A stretch of 64,000 nt of DNA from NCBI GenBank assembly GCA_026214975.1, contig JAOBSW010000286.1:62001-126000 (forward strand), written 5' to 3'. Origin of the DNA: Gentiana macrophylla (taxonomy: Eukaryota; Streptophyta; Magnoliopsida; Gentianales; Gentianaceae). The notes beneath the pieces were generated by a model. The model was not told the DNA's origin. It did not search any database and saw only the letters and a program-made list of their open reading frames with translations. Position numbers and translations under genes: made by a program. Shown here one piece after another: positions 1 to 11,589 of the stretch. Every line of letters begins with the position of its first letter. Position 1 is the first letter of the stretch.

Positions 1-1021
1 CTTCAAAAACTGGGGCTGATTGCTGATCTGATTGATGTTGTAATTGAGAGGTATCACCAGCAAGAGTGTTTTTCTTTGTAACTTCAGTTGTCAGTTGTTG
101 TTCCCCCTCAGTTGGTGCTGTCTTACTTGAAGTTTCGGGTACAAACATCTTACAACCGATCTTTCCTCTCATTGATTCAAACTTGTCGCTTAATTCCTTT
201 GTGTTCGACTTCTGCTTTGAGAGACACGCTTTCTTCTAGCTTCAGGTTGGGAAGTTGTTCTTATTATTGCTGCGATTTCCTCTGTAGATGCAGTTTGCCT
301 TGCTTGCTTCCCTTCCTTGAGTCTTTCCAGATAAAATTGAATGATTCCACTGAGTGTTTTCTTCAGTCGGAATCTACCAACAGTTGCCTGTCCTTCAGCT
401 TGAGCTCTTTGAACACTGTCTAATTCAGCTAAATGTTGCTTCTTTATCTGATTGACTACATAACCTGCCCAATTGAATTCTATTTCGTCCCAAATTATGT
501 TCATCAGATAAACATTCTCTTCGGATAGTGTCTTTGATTCCTTTGGATTTTCCAATAATATGTTTGCTGAGCCATCTGCTGAGATGTCCAAAATTCTGGC
601 TTGATTTTGTCAACATGAACACCAATTTCTCTTGGTTCCGTAGAAAAAGTTAGTTGCTTCAGAAATGCAACCCTATCCAATGGTAGAGTAGTCAAATCTA
701 TTGATGTCACAGATGAATTTGTGAAACCAAATAGTGACCGCATAACTCTTTCATTGATGACAATGCGATCTCCACGAACTGTTGTGATTAAAGAGTCTCT
801 TACCAAATGCATATTTTGCCGAACTGCAAAATACCTTCCAAGTCACATTCTTCTTTGAAGGTAACCTCCAAAATGTTTCTTGATCCTGGTTGTTTCTTAA
901 TCTTCTCTCAGATGTAACTTGCTAACAGTGTGTTTTTACACATAGCTTCATAAATTTGGAATGAAAACTCATCTAGCTCTGTTATCAATCTTTCTTCTTG
1001 TGATTTCTTTGAAGTGGCCAT
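1..1021 (-). pseudogene. SIRE accessory (envelope-like position) ORF, element A, broken and running off the window
   Basis: This ORF lies downstream of pol, where SIRE-type elements carry an extra ORF of unproven function, often called envelope-like. It starts at ATG 1021-1019 (MATSKKSQEER) and breaks at 908, then continues in other frames at 812-504 and 591-190. The second and third pieces contain NIIWDEIEFNWAGYVVNQI and GRFRLKKTL. Element B has the matching IIWFEKDFNWARYLFDQL and GRFYHKKTL at 16891-17661, so the two ORFs are homologous. I see no signal peptide or membrane segment in this part. At least two frameshifts and one stop disable it. The C-terminus is outside the window. Confidence 0.75.
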
Positions 1022-1499
1022 GTCTGGGTGTGAACACAGAGATTTAATTTGAGATGAATTTGGGTTGTGAAAAATCTGATTTTGATTTTTATGACGTGTG
1101 AACGGGGGGTTGAATATATAGGGGCAATGTACTGACGGTTGGTTAGTACAACTTTTCAAATTCCATGATGGTTTGGGTAACCAAGGCATGTCTTTATTCG
1201 ACAAGATAATGGGGTGTACACGCAACATATTCTGACAAAAAGAAACTGCCATTATTAAATGCGATATAACTGATGTCGTTTTTATCTTTTCAACCTTTGA
1301 CTTAAATTGACTGGAATAGAAACTGATGCTGAAGTCAGTTTTAGAGATAACTTCCAGTTTCGTCAAATCATTCAGTTTCTGTAACGTCAGTTCTAGTTGA
1401 TCAGTTTGAAATTGTTGATGTCAATGACTAATCTGTTAAGTGAGCGCACCCAGCATAACAAAGATTAATCCCCTTGATGAATTTCTGGCTTAACTGATT
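1022..1499 (-). other. Spacer between pol and accessory ORF of element A
   Basis: No coding potential is supported here, although an open frame extends upstream of the accessory ATG to 1366. The spacer is rich in short CAGTT/AACTG words, as are the other non-coding parts of the SIRE copies. It contains a TATA-like box (1113-1120) in the right place to drive the accessory ORF separately. Confidence 0.6.
1113..1120 (-). promoter_or_regulatory. TATA-like box upstream of the element A accessory ORF
   Basis: The minus strand reads CCTATATATTC, ending about 92 nt before the accessory ATG at 1021. Element B has TATAAATA at almost the same distance (94-101 nt) from its accessory ATG. This is a candidate internal Pol II promoter; transcription is not shown by the sequence. 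Confidence 0.4.
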
Positions 1500-1603
1500 T
1501 TAATTGACTTTGATTATCCCCAATTGAGTTCTTAGTTTGGCTAATCTTTCTTTGTCCAATGGCAATGTGAAGATATCTGCAAACTGATCTTCAATAGGTA
1601 CAT
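1500..1603 (-). pseudogene. C-terminal fragment of SIRE pol (RNase H tail), severed by the LINE
   Basis: The minus strand encodes a copia RNase H tail containing DQFADIFTLPLD and ends at TAA 1502-1500. Its upstream half is at 8517 and beyond, where the reading stops at the same VP-I/T-ED position. This shows directly that the LINE landed within this codon stretch. The fragment itself has no break. Confidence 0.9.
1587..1603. repeat. Left target-site duplication of the LINE (17 bp)
   Basis: ATCTTCAATAGGTACAT here matches ATCTTCAGTAGGTACAT at 8517-8533 with one mismatch. Both copies encode the same RNase H residues of element A. A long duplication of this kind is typical of target-primed LINE insertion. 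Confidence 0.93.
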
Positions 1604-1609
1604 TTTTTT

Positions 1610-2523
1610 AAAGCACCTTTATTTTATTAATAAATGAAATAAAGAGCTACAAAGTGGAGTGCCATATCCTGGCCCGCCCCAAGTTTACGTGATAGAGTTC
1701 ATAGCATGGCCTCCTTAAACCCTATGTGTGGCAAACCCATTGTAGGAAAATCCACCACATAGGGAAGAGTACTCGCTCTATGCACCCCCGAAAAATTCCC
1801 TGCCCTATAAATAATTACATCAGTGGGATTCAGAATGAAATAAATGATGCCTCTATGCATTCTGCCTTGCGGAGAAGGAGTTGTTGAATACTGCCGAAGA
1901 CCCCTTTGCATCCTCGTGTGAACTTTCTTGATTCGAAGAAGCTTGCAGCCTTTCCTCTTGAAATTTCGACATGACCCATCCATAAAGTGAGCTACGAAAC
2001 CCATACTAGAAGTTGTACCAAACACATAAGGGGCAATATCAAACACCAGAATAAGTATGAGCATAGCGGTTGACTGCAAAAGCAACAAAAACACCTGGAT
2101 TGCACCCCTAGCAATGTGATAGGGGTGCGTCCAAAGGTCAGCACAATCCACTAAGCCGCAGCCCATATGTAAGTGCGGACAAAGCGCTAGGTGGTGATCG
2201 TCGCAAAGACAATCACACCAGGAATATGGTAAACAGCATACAAACTCCAGACAATAGTAGAGAAAAGGAACAAAAACACCTGAATTGCACCCCAACCAAA
2301 ATTGGAGGGGTGCGTCCAGTCAATCTGATATTGGTGAAGATAAGTGTTCCGCGCAACTGGGTTCCCTCCATCTCCACATTCAGTTAGCTTCATCGATCTG
2401 CACAAAGTGGTAAACGCAGTATATGGATACAACTGGATGAAAATGAGAAAATCAGCGATATAAGCAATACGACCTGGATTGCACCCTTCACAAGTGAAGA
2501 GTGCTTCCCGGGTTATCAATGTT
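1610..2523 (-). other. LINE 3' UTR
   Basis: This stretch lies between the RNase H end and the A tail and shows no conserved coding sequence. It holds three imperfect repeats spaced 185-194 nt, each beginning with a GC-rich hairpin (2102-2128, 2287-2313, 2481-2504). LINE reverse transcriptases often recognise 3' UTR structure, so the hairpins are candidates for that role. Confidence 0.75.
2090..2523 (-). repeat. Three imperfect ~190-nt repeats with hairpins in the LINE 3' UTR
   Basis: Each unit begins (plus strand) with a CCTGRATTGCACCC block followed by its inverse. The hairpins are GCACCCCTA/TAGGGGTGC with a 9-nt loop; GCACCCC/GGGGTGC enclosing CCAA/TTGG; and GCACCCTTCAC/GTGAAGAGTGC with one mismatch and a 2-nt loop. 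Hairpin starts are 2102, 2287 and 2481. The rest of each unit is only weakly similar. Confidence 0.75.
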
Positions 2524-5500
2524 TCAGCGAATATGAGATGGGCCATATAAATCATCATGAATAAGATTCCGAATATGTGATGGGACTTCTCTTTGATGGA
2601 TGAAAATCTGATCATCCCCTCCTAACGCCGCAAGTGCATCAGCGACCCTATTGCATTCCCTATAGACATGTGAAATAGTATAATGAAGTGATCGAAGGAT
2701 AGCACATATCTGAGTGACGGAGAGACACAGGGGCCAGTCCCCACCACTATCTCCAGAGATCATACGATAGACATAGAGAGAATCAGATTCGATATCCATA
2801 TTCTATGCGTGAGTGCGCATGTGAAGACCAAACAGCAGAGCTTTAATCTCTGCATCCACCACCGTCCCCTGCCCAAAACATGCATGAAAATCCATAATAA
2901 ACCCTCCATCAGAGTCCTTGATGATACCACCACCATAAGCAATGCCATTCCTGACACTCCCATCCACATTTAATTTAACATTGCCCGTAGGCGGAGGCAT
3001 CCATCTCAGAAAAGTCACTTTCCTCGTCGGGTTTGGTTTGACCCTAAAGGGTTGGAAGAAGGGAGTTCCTCTATCAGCTCCTAAGTCTTTAGCTTCCAGC
3101 TTCTTTCGAATGGCAAGTTGCCGAATAGCCCCTCAATTTGTATGATGGTGCGCTGTATGGATGGTTGGACTTCGTCATGCCGGCACTTGTTCCTCTCAGC
3201 CCAAATGTCCCAGCAAATGATGACCGGAAAAATAAGCCGAAGGCTTTAAATACTAGTAGCCGAGTTTTTCCAGAAGTGAAGCATAGGCACAATCCCTGAA
3301 GTAGGAGTAAAACGTAATCCTAAGTGATTCATAAAGTACTTCCAAACAGAGCTGGCAAAATGGCTATCAATAAACATATGTCGCAGGTCCTCCCCATGTT
3401 GGCATGCAAAGCATTTGGAAACCAGAGTTATACCGCATCGCTGAATGTTCGGATCAGTGGGGAGAATGTTATGCAGCAACCGCCAACAAAAGAACGAGAT
3501 CTTGAGAGGAAGGAGGTTGTTCCAAATTATCTTATAAATAACACTGGAGGGGTGAGGGGTACGAACCATGTTCCTCGTGGACAGAGTATTAAACCGCCCA
3601 TCAGGGCTGAGCGTCCAAATAAGCTCATCATCCTTCTCACGCAGGAAAAGGATAAGAATGATCTCTTCCACTATGTGACTAGGAAGGTGAGAAAGAAGGA
3701 GCTGTGTATTCCACTGGCCATTCACCTAAAACTCATTAACCTTCCAAAACCGGCCTTCCGGTGGTTCTCCCAAATTTGTCGTCGTCCACTTGTCTCTCCA
3801 GAAGTCAATGTTCCCCGCATTTAGCCTCCAAGATATGAATTGCTCTGCTTTGTCTCTCATCTTCCACACTCTTCTTAACATTGGCGTACTGACCCTGGGC
3901 TCAGGGACATCCAAGGCAGACTTGTCAATTATATAGGTATTGAAAATGGCCTTAGCCCAAATACCCTGTTTCTGACGTAACCGAACCCATAGCTTGATCA
4001 CAAAAGTGTCGATAACATCAAAGAGTTTCCACACACCCAACCCACCTTCCTCAATCGGAGTACACAATTTGTCCCACGATCGCCAATGTATATGATTTCC
4101 ATCCGGGCCACTATCCCATAAGAATTTATAAAAAATTCGATGTATACGATGAATAACTTCTTTGGGGGGAACCAGCACTTCAAGGGTATAGATCGGGATG
4201 GACGTTAAGACATGCCTGAGGAGAATTAGCTTCCCACCAAAAGACAAAAGCCTGTTTCCCCAGTGATGAAGCTTCCTTTGAACCTTATCGATTATGTCTT
4301 GATAGAAAAGGGTGCAATTCCGGCCTTGAAAAAGAGGAGCCCCTAAGTATCGGAAAGGCATGTGCTCGCGCAGAAAGAACAAAACATTACGTACCCATCC
4401 TGCCTTAATAGACGTCAACTTATGACCGATGAATGTACTTTTGGTGGAGTTGATACGCTGCCCAGACACAAGCTCATAATGGTGGAAAAGCTCTTTGTGT
4501 CCCCGTAGCTCTTTCCTATTACACCGAGTAAAAAGGATCGTGTCATCAGCAAAGGCCAGATAGTGGATGCCCTTTACTTTTGATTGAAACTGCATGCCAG
4601 GATTCTGAGACATGTAATCATTAATCAGTCTGCCGAAATACTCCGCCGCTAAAACAAAGAGAGCAGGGGATAGAGGATCTCCCTGTTTAACTACACGAGT
4701 CGCATGAAAGTGAGTAGAAGGCACGCCATTGAGCAGGACGCAAAACCAGTTATCAGCGAGAGTTCGGAAAATAAGATCAACAAAAGGCTCCTGGAAACCA
4801 AACATCCTCAACATCTTCATTATGAAACCCCAATTCATATGATCATATGCTTTCTCCATATCTAATATAAGCATAATATTGGGGCTACGGAGTGGTTTAT
4901 TAACATTTTTGCATAGATCCTGGGCCAGAAGGATATTATCAGTAATGCATCTTCCAGGAACAAAGCCAGTTTGCTGGTCCGCAACCAGCATGGGAAGAAA
5001 AGAATTCAATCGCTGCGTAATAATTTTGGTTATAATTTTCGAGAAAACAGTGCACAGGCTAATAGGCCGGAAGTCCTTCCATTTATCCGCCCCTATCTTC
5101 TTGGGCAACAGAATAATTGTGGAGGTGGAGAAGTAACGAGGAAGATGACCACCGAAGAAGAAATCACCAATCGCATTAACCATATCCTGCTTAATAATCA
5201 GCCAGCAAACTTTGAAGAAATGCGAAGTGTAACCATCAGGTCCAACAGCACTATCAGAGCTCATGGATAGCACTGTATTATGAATCTCCTCAACAGATGG
5301 AGTAGCCATGATGGCCGCATTTTGCGCATGAGAGATTTGAGAGAGAGGGAAATTAACAAGAGGAGTGCCCATTCCTTCCCTATCCTTGGAGAAAAGTTGC
5401 TCATAAAAAGTAGCAGAGGAAGCACGGATGTCTTCCTGATTGTCAATCCAACTACTGTCATCCACCTTAATTCTATGAATGTAATTCTGATTCCTCCTCT

Positions 5501-6584
5501 GTTTACAAATAGCATGGAAATACTTACTATTGGCATCCCCAGCTTCAATCCATTTCACAGACGCTTTCTGCTTAAGGAACCGAGTCTCAACATCATTACA
5601 CCGCTTGTACTCTAAGATGGCCTGATCAAGATCTTCCCTAGCCGTTGTCGACCCTTCCTGATCATGAAAAATGGTCTTCTCATGAACCGCTGACAACGCC
5701 TTCTTAGTATTATCAAAAATATTCCCGAAAACCACACGATTCCACTCAGTTAATTTGTAAGCCAGCTTCTTGAGCTTTCTAAGCAGAAGACGCATACCCT
5801 GACCTTCTTCATGCTCCTCCCAAACCGACTTCACAAGGTCAAGGAACGTGGTATCCTCAGTCCAAACATTTACGAAGTGAAAGGAGGATTTACTCGGGCT
5901 CTTTGAACCACACAAAGCCAGCAGAGGGCAATGATCAGAATGAAACCGGGGCAGGTGAGACACTTTCGTGACATCAAATTGCTCCATCCACTTTTCATTA
6001 AAGAAGTCCCTATCCAAATGTTGCCTAGTCTTGCTTCTATACCATGTAAATTGAGATCCCTCAAAGGTAGCTTTAGTGAGATTAGCCCTCTGAACACAGT
6101 CATTGAAGTCTTGAATGTCGTTGACCCTAGGGGGGCGGCCCCCTTTCCTCTCATTAACCTGACGGATAATGTTGAAATCACACCCAAGTATCCAAGGCCT
6201 ATTGTTATTGTGGGCCCGATCCTGTATCGCTTGCCATAACGCTTCTCTAGGATGTCTACTGTGTTTTGCATAGATCCCCGAAACAGAAAATTTATCCCCG
6301 TTCTGATCTATAATGTCTGCCGTGCATATCTGATTGCAATCCATATCCAGAGAGCAGTCCACTCCCGACCACAAGAACAAAATTTTCCCTCGCAAAACAG
6401 ATTGAGAAAAATCAAACCCCAGTTTAAGACGAATACTGGTAATGAACTTTGCAAAACAGAGAGGTTCAATAAGAACAAGTATCTTAACATTATTCTGTCT
6501 ACAAATATTGTTAATGCAAGTTTGAGTCCTATCATTCCCAACACCACGCACATTCCAAAATAAAATATTTATTGGACTATACAT
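2524..6584 (-). pseudogene. LINE ORF2: endonuclease, reverse transcriptase, zf-RVT, RNase H (broken)
   Basis: The N-terminal endonuclease starts at a Met (6584) followed by NILFWNVRG and contains HSDHCPLLAL. The RT has GPDGYTSHFFK and the catalytic FADDTILF. The zf-RVT region follows, with RLLHNILPTD and CFACQHGEDLRHMF. The RNase H near 3018-2524 has NVDGSV, AEIKALLFGL and ESDSLY, so its acidic residues are present. Breaks are an in-frame TAG at 3728-3726 after WKVNEF, frameshifts around 3250-3090, and a TAG near 2803, probably from a TGG. A further Met at 6635 could be used, but 6584 directly precedes the conserved endonuclease start. Function in an intact element would be target nicking and target-primed reverse transcription. 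Confidence 0.92.
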
Positions 6585-8172
6585 CGGAAGAGCATAAATG
6601 ATAAGTTTGAGAAGGTACCGACTCCTGTGGTACAAGCGAGAGCTTTCCTTTTTTCCTCGCTTTTTTCTTTGTAGAGTAATTGGAAGTGCCAGGGATATTG
6701 GAAGGTCTGTCTGCCTTGCCGCTGTTCTCGTCCGGAGTCACTGAAGGATCCAATGCTGGGTTTTCATGGCCAGTGGTCCCCTCGGTCAACATAGGATCGT
6801 TCCGCAACGTAAGATCATCTGCCAACAAGTCGCTCACAGAGCCGAGAGGGTCTTTCCCTTTATCACCATCGTCAACCAGAATAACATCGCGATGAACCTC
6901 CGTCTGTGCGCAGGGTTGTCCTCCATGTTTCCCATATTTATATCAATACCAGAGTTAATCAAACGTTGATCTAAATTGGTATGAAAGTCCATCAAATCAG
7001 GCAGCGCAGTAGCACGTTTAGCATCATATCCAGCTGATCGCGGCCTATTTTTCACCTGCCTTGTTATGTCTTCTTTCATAAGCGAGTGATGTGCAGTTTC
7101 AACAATATCTTCATCAGTAAGCGACTGCAGCACATGGAAAGAGTTAGAATTATCTAAGGGTTCTGTGGTCCGAGGGCTCGAAGCCGGATTATGAGTAAGA
7201 TTCACTGCAGTATGAACATTAGTGGTAGTCAAATCTCCCTCACTATTGATAAGAGGTCCAATATTCTGAGAGGTACCATTCTGCTTAACCTGATAAACCT
7301 GTTGAGGTTGTCTGCGATTGGGTCCACTATTCCACTTCCCATTTGAGGTCGACGGTCCACCACCAGTATTCTGTGACGTACTAGGGTTAGGTTTCTTGCG
7401 TGAATTTTCAAGTGGTGGGTTCTTCCTTAAACATTTGTCCTCAGAGTGACCAATCCTATGACAAAAAGTGCAATAGTCAGGCCAATATTCAGCATGAACC
7501 TCCTGCCAATGTCCCTTATGAACATCTTCACCTAACCAGATTCTAGTACAACGGGGTTTTTGGATATCCACTTCAACCAGTGCCCTCGCCACAGACGGTC
7601 GTCTCATATCTGAAGTAGCTGCATCCGTCTGAAGCTGTCTGCCAATAAGGCCACCAATTTTACTTACATATTTAGGGTTAAAGTATGGCAACGGCAGTCC
7701 AGGGAATTCAAACCAAATAGGAACCATAGAACAATCTGCATTGCAGTGAAAATCAACCGTCCATTTGGAAAACTCAAATCTATTAGGACCCATATTCCAC
7801 TCTCTGCGTGTAAATAGACGATTATAGTCCTCTTGACAACCAGGGTGAACAATGACGTGCTTTGCATCAAGTAAACCAATTTTACAAGTATCTTTTAAGT
7901 CTAGCCGAATGAAAAATTTACGTATATCATCAATTCGCGGCCGATAATCAGGGAAACGAGCAACCAAAGCATTTTCAAAAGGACGTGCAAGAATTTCAAG
8001 CTCTGCTCTTGAAACAAAAAAAAGCCGGTTCTCTCTTACACGTACCATAAACACCAAAGTCAGGAATGTCTACCTTATTGCCGCCAGTTGCAACCGCATA
8101 CGATTTCGGAGGCTGAAAGGTATCCTCATGTTGGGGCGCAACCACGGGTAGGACCCCCGGTGGGTCCGCCAT
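6577..8172 (-). pseudogene. LINE ORF1: DUF4283-like RNA-binding protein with zinc knuckle (frameshifted)
   Basis: The start is ATG 8172-8170 (MADPPGVLPVV). The frame changes near 8045, then reads REN-RLFFVSRAELEIL, a DUF4283-like region, the knuckle CTFCHRIGHSEDKC (CCHC), and a Ser/Asn/Pro-rich tail. A second frameshift near 6880 moves the reading into the frame of KKKARKKGKLS, which ends at 6577 and slightly overlaps the ORF2 start. Plant LINE ORF1 proteins of this type bind the element RNA. Two frameshifts disable it. Confidence 0.85.
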
Positions 8173-8516
8173 GAGTGGAGAAACCATGAAGAGTAACTTG
8201 TTGAACAAGAAAAATAAACAGCCGTTGGAAGCCCACAACTGGAGCAAAAGCAATCACCGGCAAGGCTGAACAAGCCACAGAATCGACCCCACGGCCACAG
8301 TCTGAAACCACTGCCACAGCCCTATTAACGCTGGTGTAAGAAGGTCACAGCGCAGCCAAAACCTCAGCAGCCAATAACCGATGGAGCCCACAGCGACGAA
8401 GCCGAAGAAATGTACAGCAGCAAGACGCTGGAAAGAAGCTACGCAACCAGCAAGAACACTGGCAAGAAACACGGGCCGTCGGCCAGAAAACCGCCGGCAA
8501 GAAACCGAGAAAACCT
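8173..8516 (-). other. LINE 5' region
   Basis: This GC-rich, non-coding segment precedes ORF1 and ends at the TSD. It is probably the 5' UTR with an internal Pol II promoter, as expected for a full-length LINE. No TATA-like box is evident. Confidence 0.6.
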
Positions 8517-8533
8517 ATCTTCAGTAGGTACAT
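8517..8533. repeat. Right target-site duplication of the LINE
   Basis: ATCTTCAGTAGGTACAT pairs with 1587-1603, differing at one base. Confidence 0.93.
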
Positions 8534-9983
8534 AAAGAACTGTGATATCCTTTTTCTCTGCATGATCTCTTATAAAGTGGTGACGCACATCAATGTGCTT
8601 TGTCCTTGAGTGTAAAACTGGATTACCAGTGATTGCAATTGCACTTGTGTTATCACACATTATGGGAATCATTCCTTCTTCTATCCCATAATCTCTTAAT
8701 TCCTGTCTAATCCATTAAACTTGAGCACAACAACTTCCAGCTGCTATGTATTCAGCTTCAGCTGTTGAAGTTGAAATAGAGTTTTGTGTTTTGCTAAACC
8801 AAGACACAAGTCTATTTCCTAGTAATTGACATGTGCCTGATGTGCTCTTTCAGTCCACTTTGCATCCTGCACAATCTGAGTCTGAATAGGAAATTAACTT
8901 GAATTCTCCTTCTTTTGAATACCATATTCCAACTCCATCTGTATCTTTCAGATATTTCAAGGTTCTCTTTACATCTTTGAGATGACTTTCCTTTGGATTT
9001 GACTGAAATCTTGCACATACACCAACAGTAAAAGATATATCTGGCCTACTTGTTGTAAGATAGAGTAAGCTTCCAATCATCCTTCTATAAAGTGTTTGAT
9101 AAACATCTTTGCCTTCTTTGTCTTCATCTAATCTGATGTTGGTCCCCATTGGTGTAGAGATCCCAGTTGATTTTTCCATACTAAACTTTTTGATAATTTC
9201 TCTTGAATACTTGGTTTGGTGAATGAAAATTCCATCATCTAATTGTTTAACTTGTAATCCAAGGAAGTAATTCAATTCTCCCCTCATACTTATTTGAAAT
9301 TTGCTTTTCATTAAACTTGCAAATTTCTCACATAATTGTTCATTTTCTGATCCAAAAATAATGTCATCAACATAGATCTGAACAAGTAGAGTATCTTCTC
9401 CATTCTTCATTCTGAATAATGTTTTGTTTATAGTCCCTTTGATGAATCCATTATCTACTAGAAACTGAGATAGAGTTTCATACCAAGCTCTTGGTGCTTG
9501 TTTAAGTCCATAAAGAGCTTTCCTTAGTCTGAAAACTTTATCAGCTTGATCTTTGATTTCAAATCTAGGTGGTTGTTGAACATATACTTCTTCTTCAAGA
9601 ATTCTATTTAGAAATGCGCTTTTAACATCCATCTGGTAAACTTTGAATTTCTTGTGAGCTGCAAAGGCAAGAAATAATCTGATTGCTTCTAATCTTGCAA
9701 CTGGTGCATAAGTTTCATCAAAGTCTATGCCTTCTGCCTGAGAGTATCCTTTAGCTACAAGTCTAGCTTTGTTTCTGATGATATTCCCATCTTCATCAAG
9801 TTTGTTTCTGAAAACCCATTTGGTACCAATGACATTTACATGAACTGGTCTTTCTACCAATTCCCATACTTGATTTCTTTCGAACTCATTCAGTTTTTCT
9901 TGCATAGCTAGTATCCAATCCGGATCTTTCAAAGCTTCTTCTATTTCCTTAGGTTCAGATTGAGATAGAAAACATGCAATCAT
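8534..9983 (-). pseudogene. SIRE pol: reverse transcriptase and RNase H (element A)
   Basis: The frame 9983-8850 covers the copia RT, with [49 protein letters not shown] and the catalytic [10 protein letters not shown]. It stops after [10 protein letters not shown]. RNase H continues in the next pieces (STAEAEYIAAGS, DNTSAIAITGNP, TKHIDVRHHFIRDH) down to the LINE junction. An in-frame TAA lies in the CAQV-WIRQE stretch near 8716. The motif set places it in the SIRE lineage. RT active-site residues are intact although the polyprotein is broken. Confidence 0.92.
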
Positions 9984-10040
9984 TGCATCTAGTTGATGTC
10001 TTGTTCAAAATCCAGCTTGAGTATCACCAATAACTTGTTC

Positions 10041-11589
10041 TTAAGGGTGATCTCCCATCCATTGATGAACTGGTGCTTGCATCAAGGGATTTTGTTCGAC
10101 TGGTTCTTCAAGAACTGGATCTTGAATTTCTTCAGCTGGATCAGAATCATGTTGCTCAGGTGTGTTTTGTTGAGTAGTTTGAAACTGAGACTGATCTGGA
10201 TCTGAAGATTCTGAAATCTGTAGTCTTCCAATGTCAACAAAAACTGATTCTGGTAAGACTGGTAATGGAGACTGAGAAATTGGTTCTAGTCTGTCTTCAG
10301 TTGTTTCACCATGGAAGTTTGGTTCATCAAATACCACGTGAATTGATTCTTCATGCTTGAGTGTCCTTTTATATAGTACTCTAAAAGCTTTGCTGACACT
10401 TGAATATCCTAGAAAAATTCCTTCATCAGCTTTGGGCTGAAAAACATGAAGTTGATCTTTCTCATTATTGTGTATGAAACATTTTCTTCCAAAAGCATGA
10501 AAGTAAGAAACATTTGGTTTTCTTCCATTCCAAATTTCATAAGGAGTCTTCTCATGCCTTTTGTTCATGAGAGCTCTGTTCTGTGTGTAACAAGCTGTGT
10601 TAACTGCTTCTGCCCAATATCTTTCAGGTAGTTTTGCTTCACAAATCATAGTTCTTCCTGCTTCTTTGAGTGTTCTATTTCTTCTTTCAACTACACCATT
10701 CTGTTGAGGTGGTCCTGTGGCAGCAAGTTGATGTAAAACACCATTTTCTTCACAATATTCAATAATCACACTTGTTGAGGAATTCGGTTCCTTATATCGA
10801 TCTTATCTTCACAATCGATACTCCTTATTGATTCTGAAGTCTCTTGAGTAATTCTGTAAGTCTTTGCTTGGTTTTACTTTTCTTGGTTAAGAAGATTACC
10901 CAAGTGTACCTTGAAAAATCATCTACTACCACCAATGTATACATATTTCCACTGATACTAATTGGTGTAATAGGTCCAAATAAATCCATGTGCAGTAATT
11001 CCAGAACCCTGGTTGTTGAATGCTGAGACTTGGTCTTGAAACTTGCTTTTGTCTGCTTTCCTTGTTGACAAGCATCACACAAGCTATCCTTCTTGTATGA
11101 TATTTCTGGTAGTCCAATGACTAACTGTTTCTTAACAAGTGTGTTGATATCATCAAAGTTTAGATGACTCAGTTTCTTGTGCCATAACCAGCTGATTTCG
11201 GATTTGGTATGCACAAGCAAACAAGTTTCAGCAACGGCTGTTGTCCAATCTACTACATACATATTTTCTTTTCTTCTTCCGGCTAAGACAACTTGATATG
11301 TTGTTTCGCTGACGACAACGCAGAATTCTTTGTCAAATGTAACTTTGTATCCCATATCACCGAATTGACTGGTGCTGAGTAGATTGTAGTGTAATCCTTC
11401 TACATAAGATACATTCTTGATTGTAAGTCCATTTCTGATTAAGGTACCATGGCCTTTGGTGTATCCAGGTTTGTCTTTACTTCCAAAATTGACTTTTGGT
11501 CCATCTTTTGCAATAAAATTACTGAGACAGTCTTTACTCCTTGTCATGTGTCTAGAGCAACCACTGTCAAAGTACGATATATCCTGCAA
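10041..11589 (-). pseudogene. SIRE pol: protease, GAG-pre-integrase and integrase (element A)
   Basis: The frame 11589-10825 holds retropepsin (YFDSGCSRHMT), GAG-pre-integrase (WLWHKKLSHLN, CDACQQGKQTKASF) and the integrase start (LHMDLFGPI, first catalytic Asp; VVVDDFSRYTWV). A stop follows near 10825. The second catalytic position, normally in IRSDxGTEF, reads IRSI-stop-GTEF, so that aspartate is lost. After another frame change, 10769-10041 has the third acidic residue (NGVVERRNRTL) and the integrase C-terminus (KTPYEIWNGRKPN, FHAFGRKCF). A dead integrase plus several stops show this copy cannot integrate. Confidence 0.9.

Larger units (their letters stand above)
1604..8516 (-). mobile_element. 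Plant non-LTR retrotransposon (LINE) with gag-like ORF1 and EN-RT-RNase H ORF2
   Basis: The element lies on the minus strand: a 5' region (8516-8173), ORF1 (8172-6577), ORF2 (6584 to about 2524), a repeat-bearing 3' UTR, and a short A tail seen as a plus-strand T run at 1603-1609. It is bounded by a 17-bp TSD and inserted into the RNase H of SIRE element A. DUF4283-like ORF1, zinc knuckle, apurinic-type endonuclease, RT with FADDTILF, zf-RVT and C-terminal RNase H are the usual parts of full-length plant L1-type LINEs. About 6.9 kb is full length for such elements. Both ORFs are disabled. Confidence 0.93.

Noticed and set aside
88..423. Plus-strand frame of 111 codons
   Set aside because: It lies antisense over the SIRE accessory ORF, which has clear homology in element B.
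1699..2295. 198-codon Cys-rich frame in the LINE 3' UTR
   Set aside because: It spans the hairpin repeats downstream of the RNase H stop and matches no family known to me.
7996..8472. Overlapping Leu/Cys/Phe-rich minus-strand frames suggesting a membrane protein
   Set aside because: They fall in the LINE 5' region and ORF1 start; only the frame from ATG 8172 has family support.
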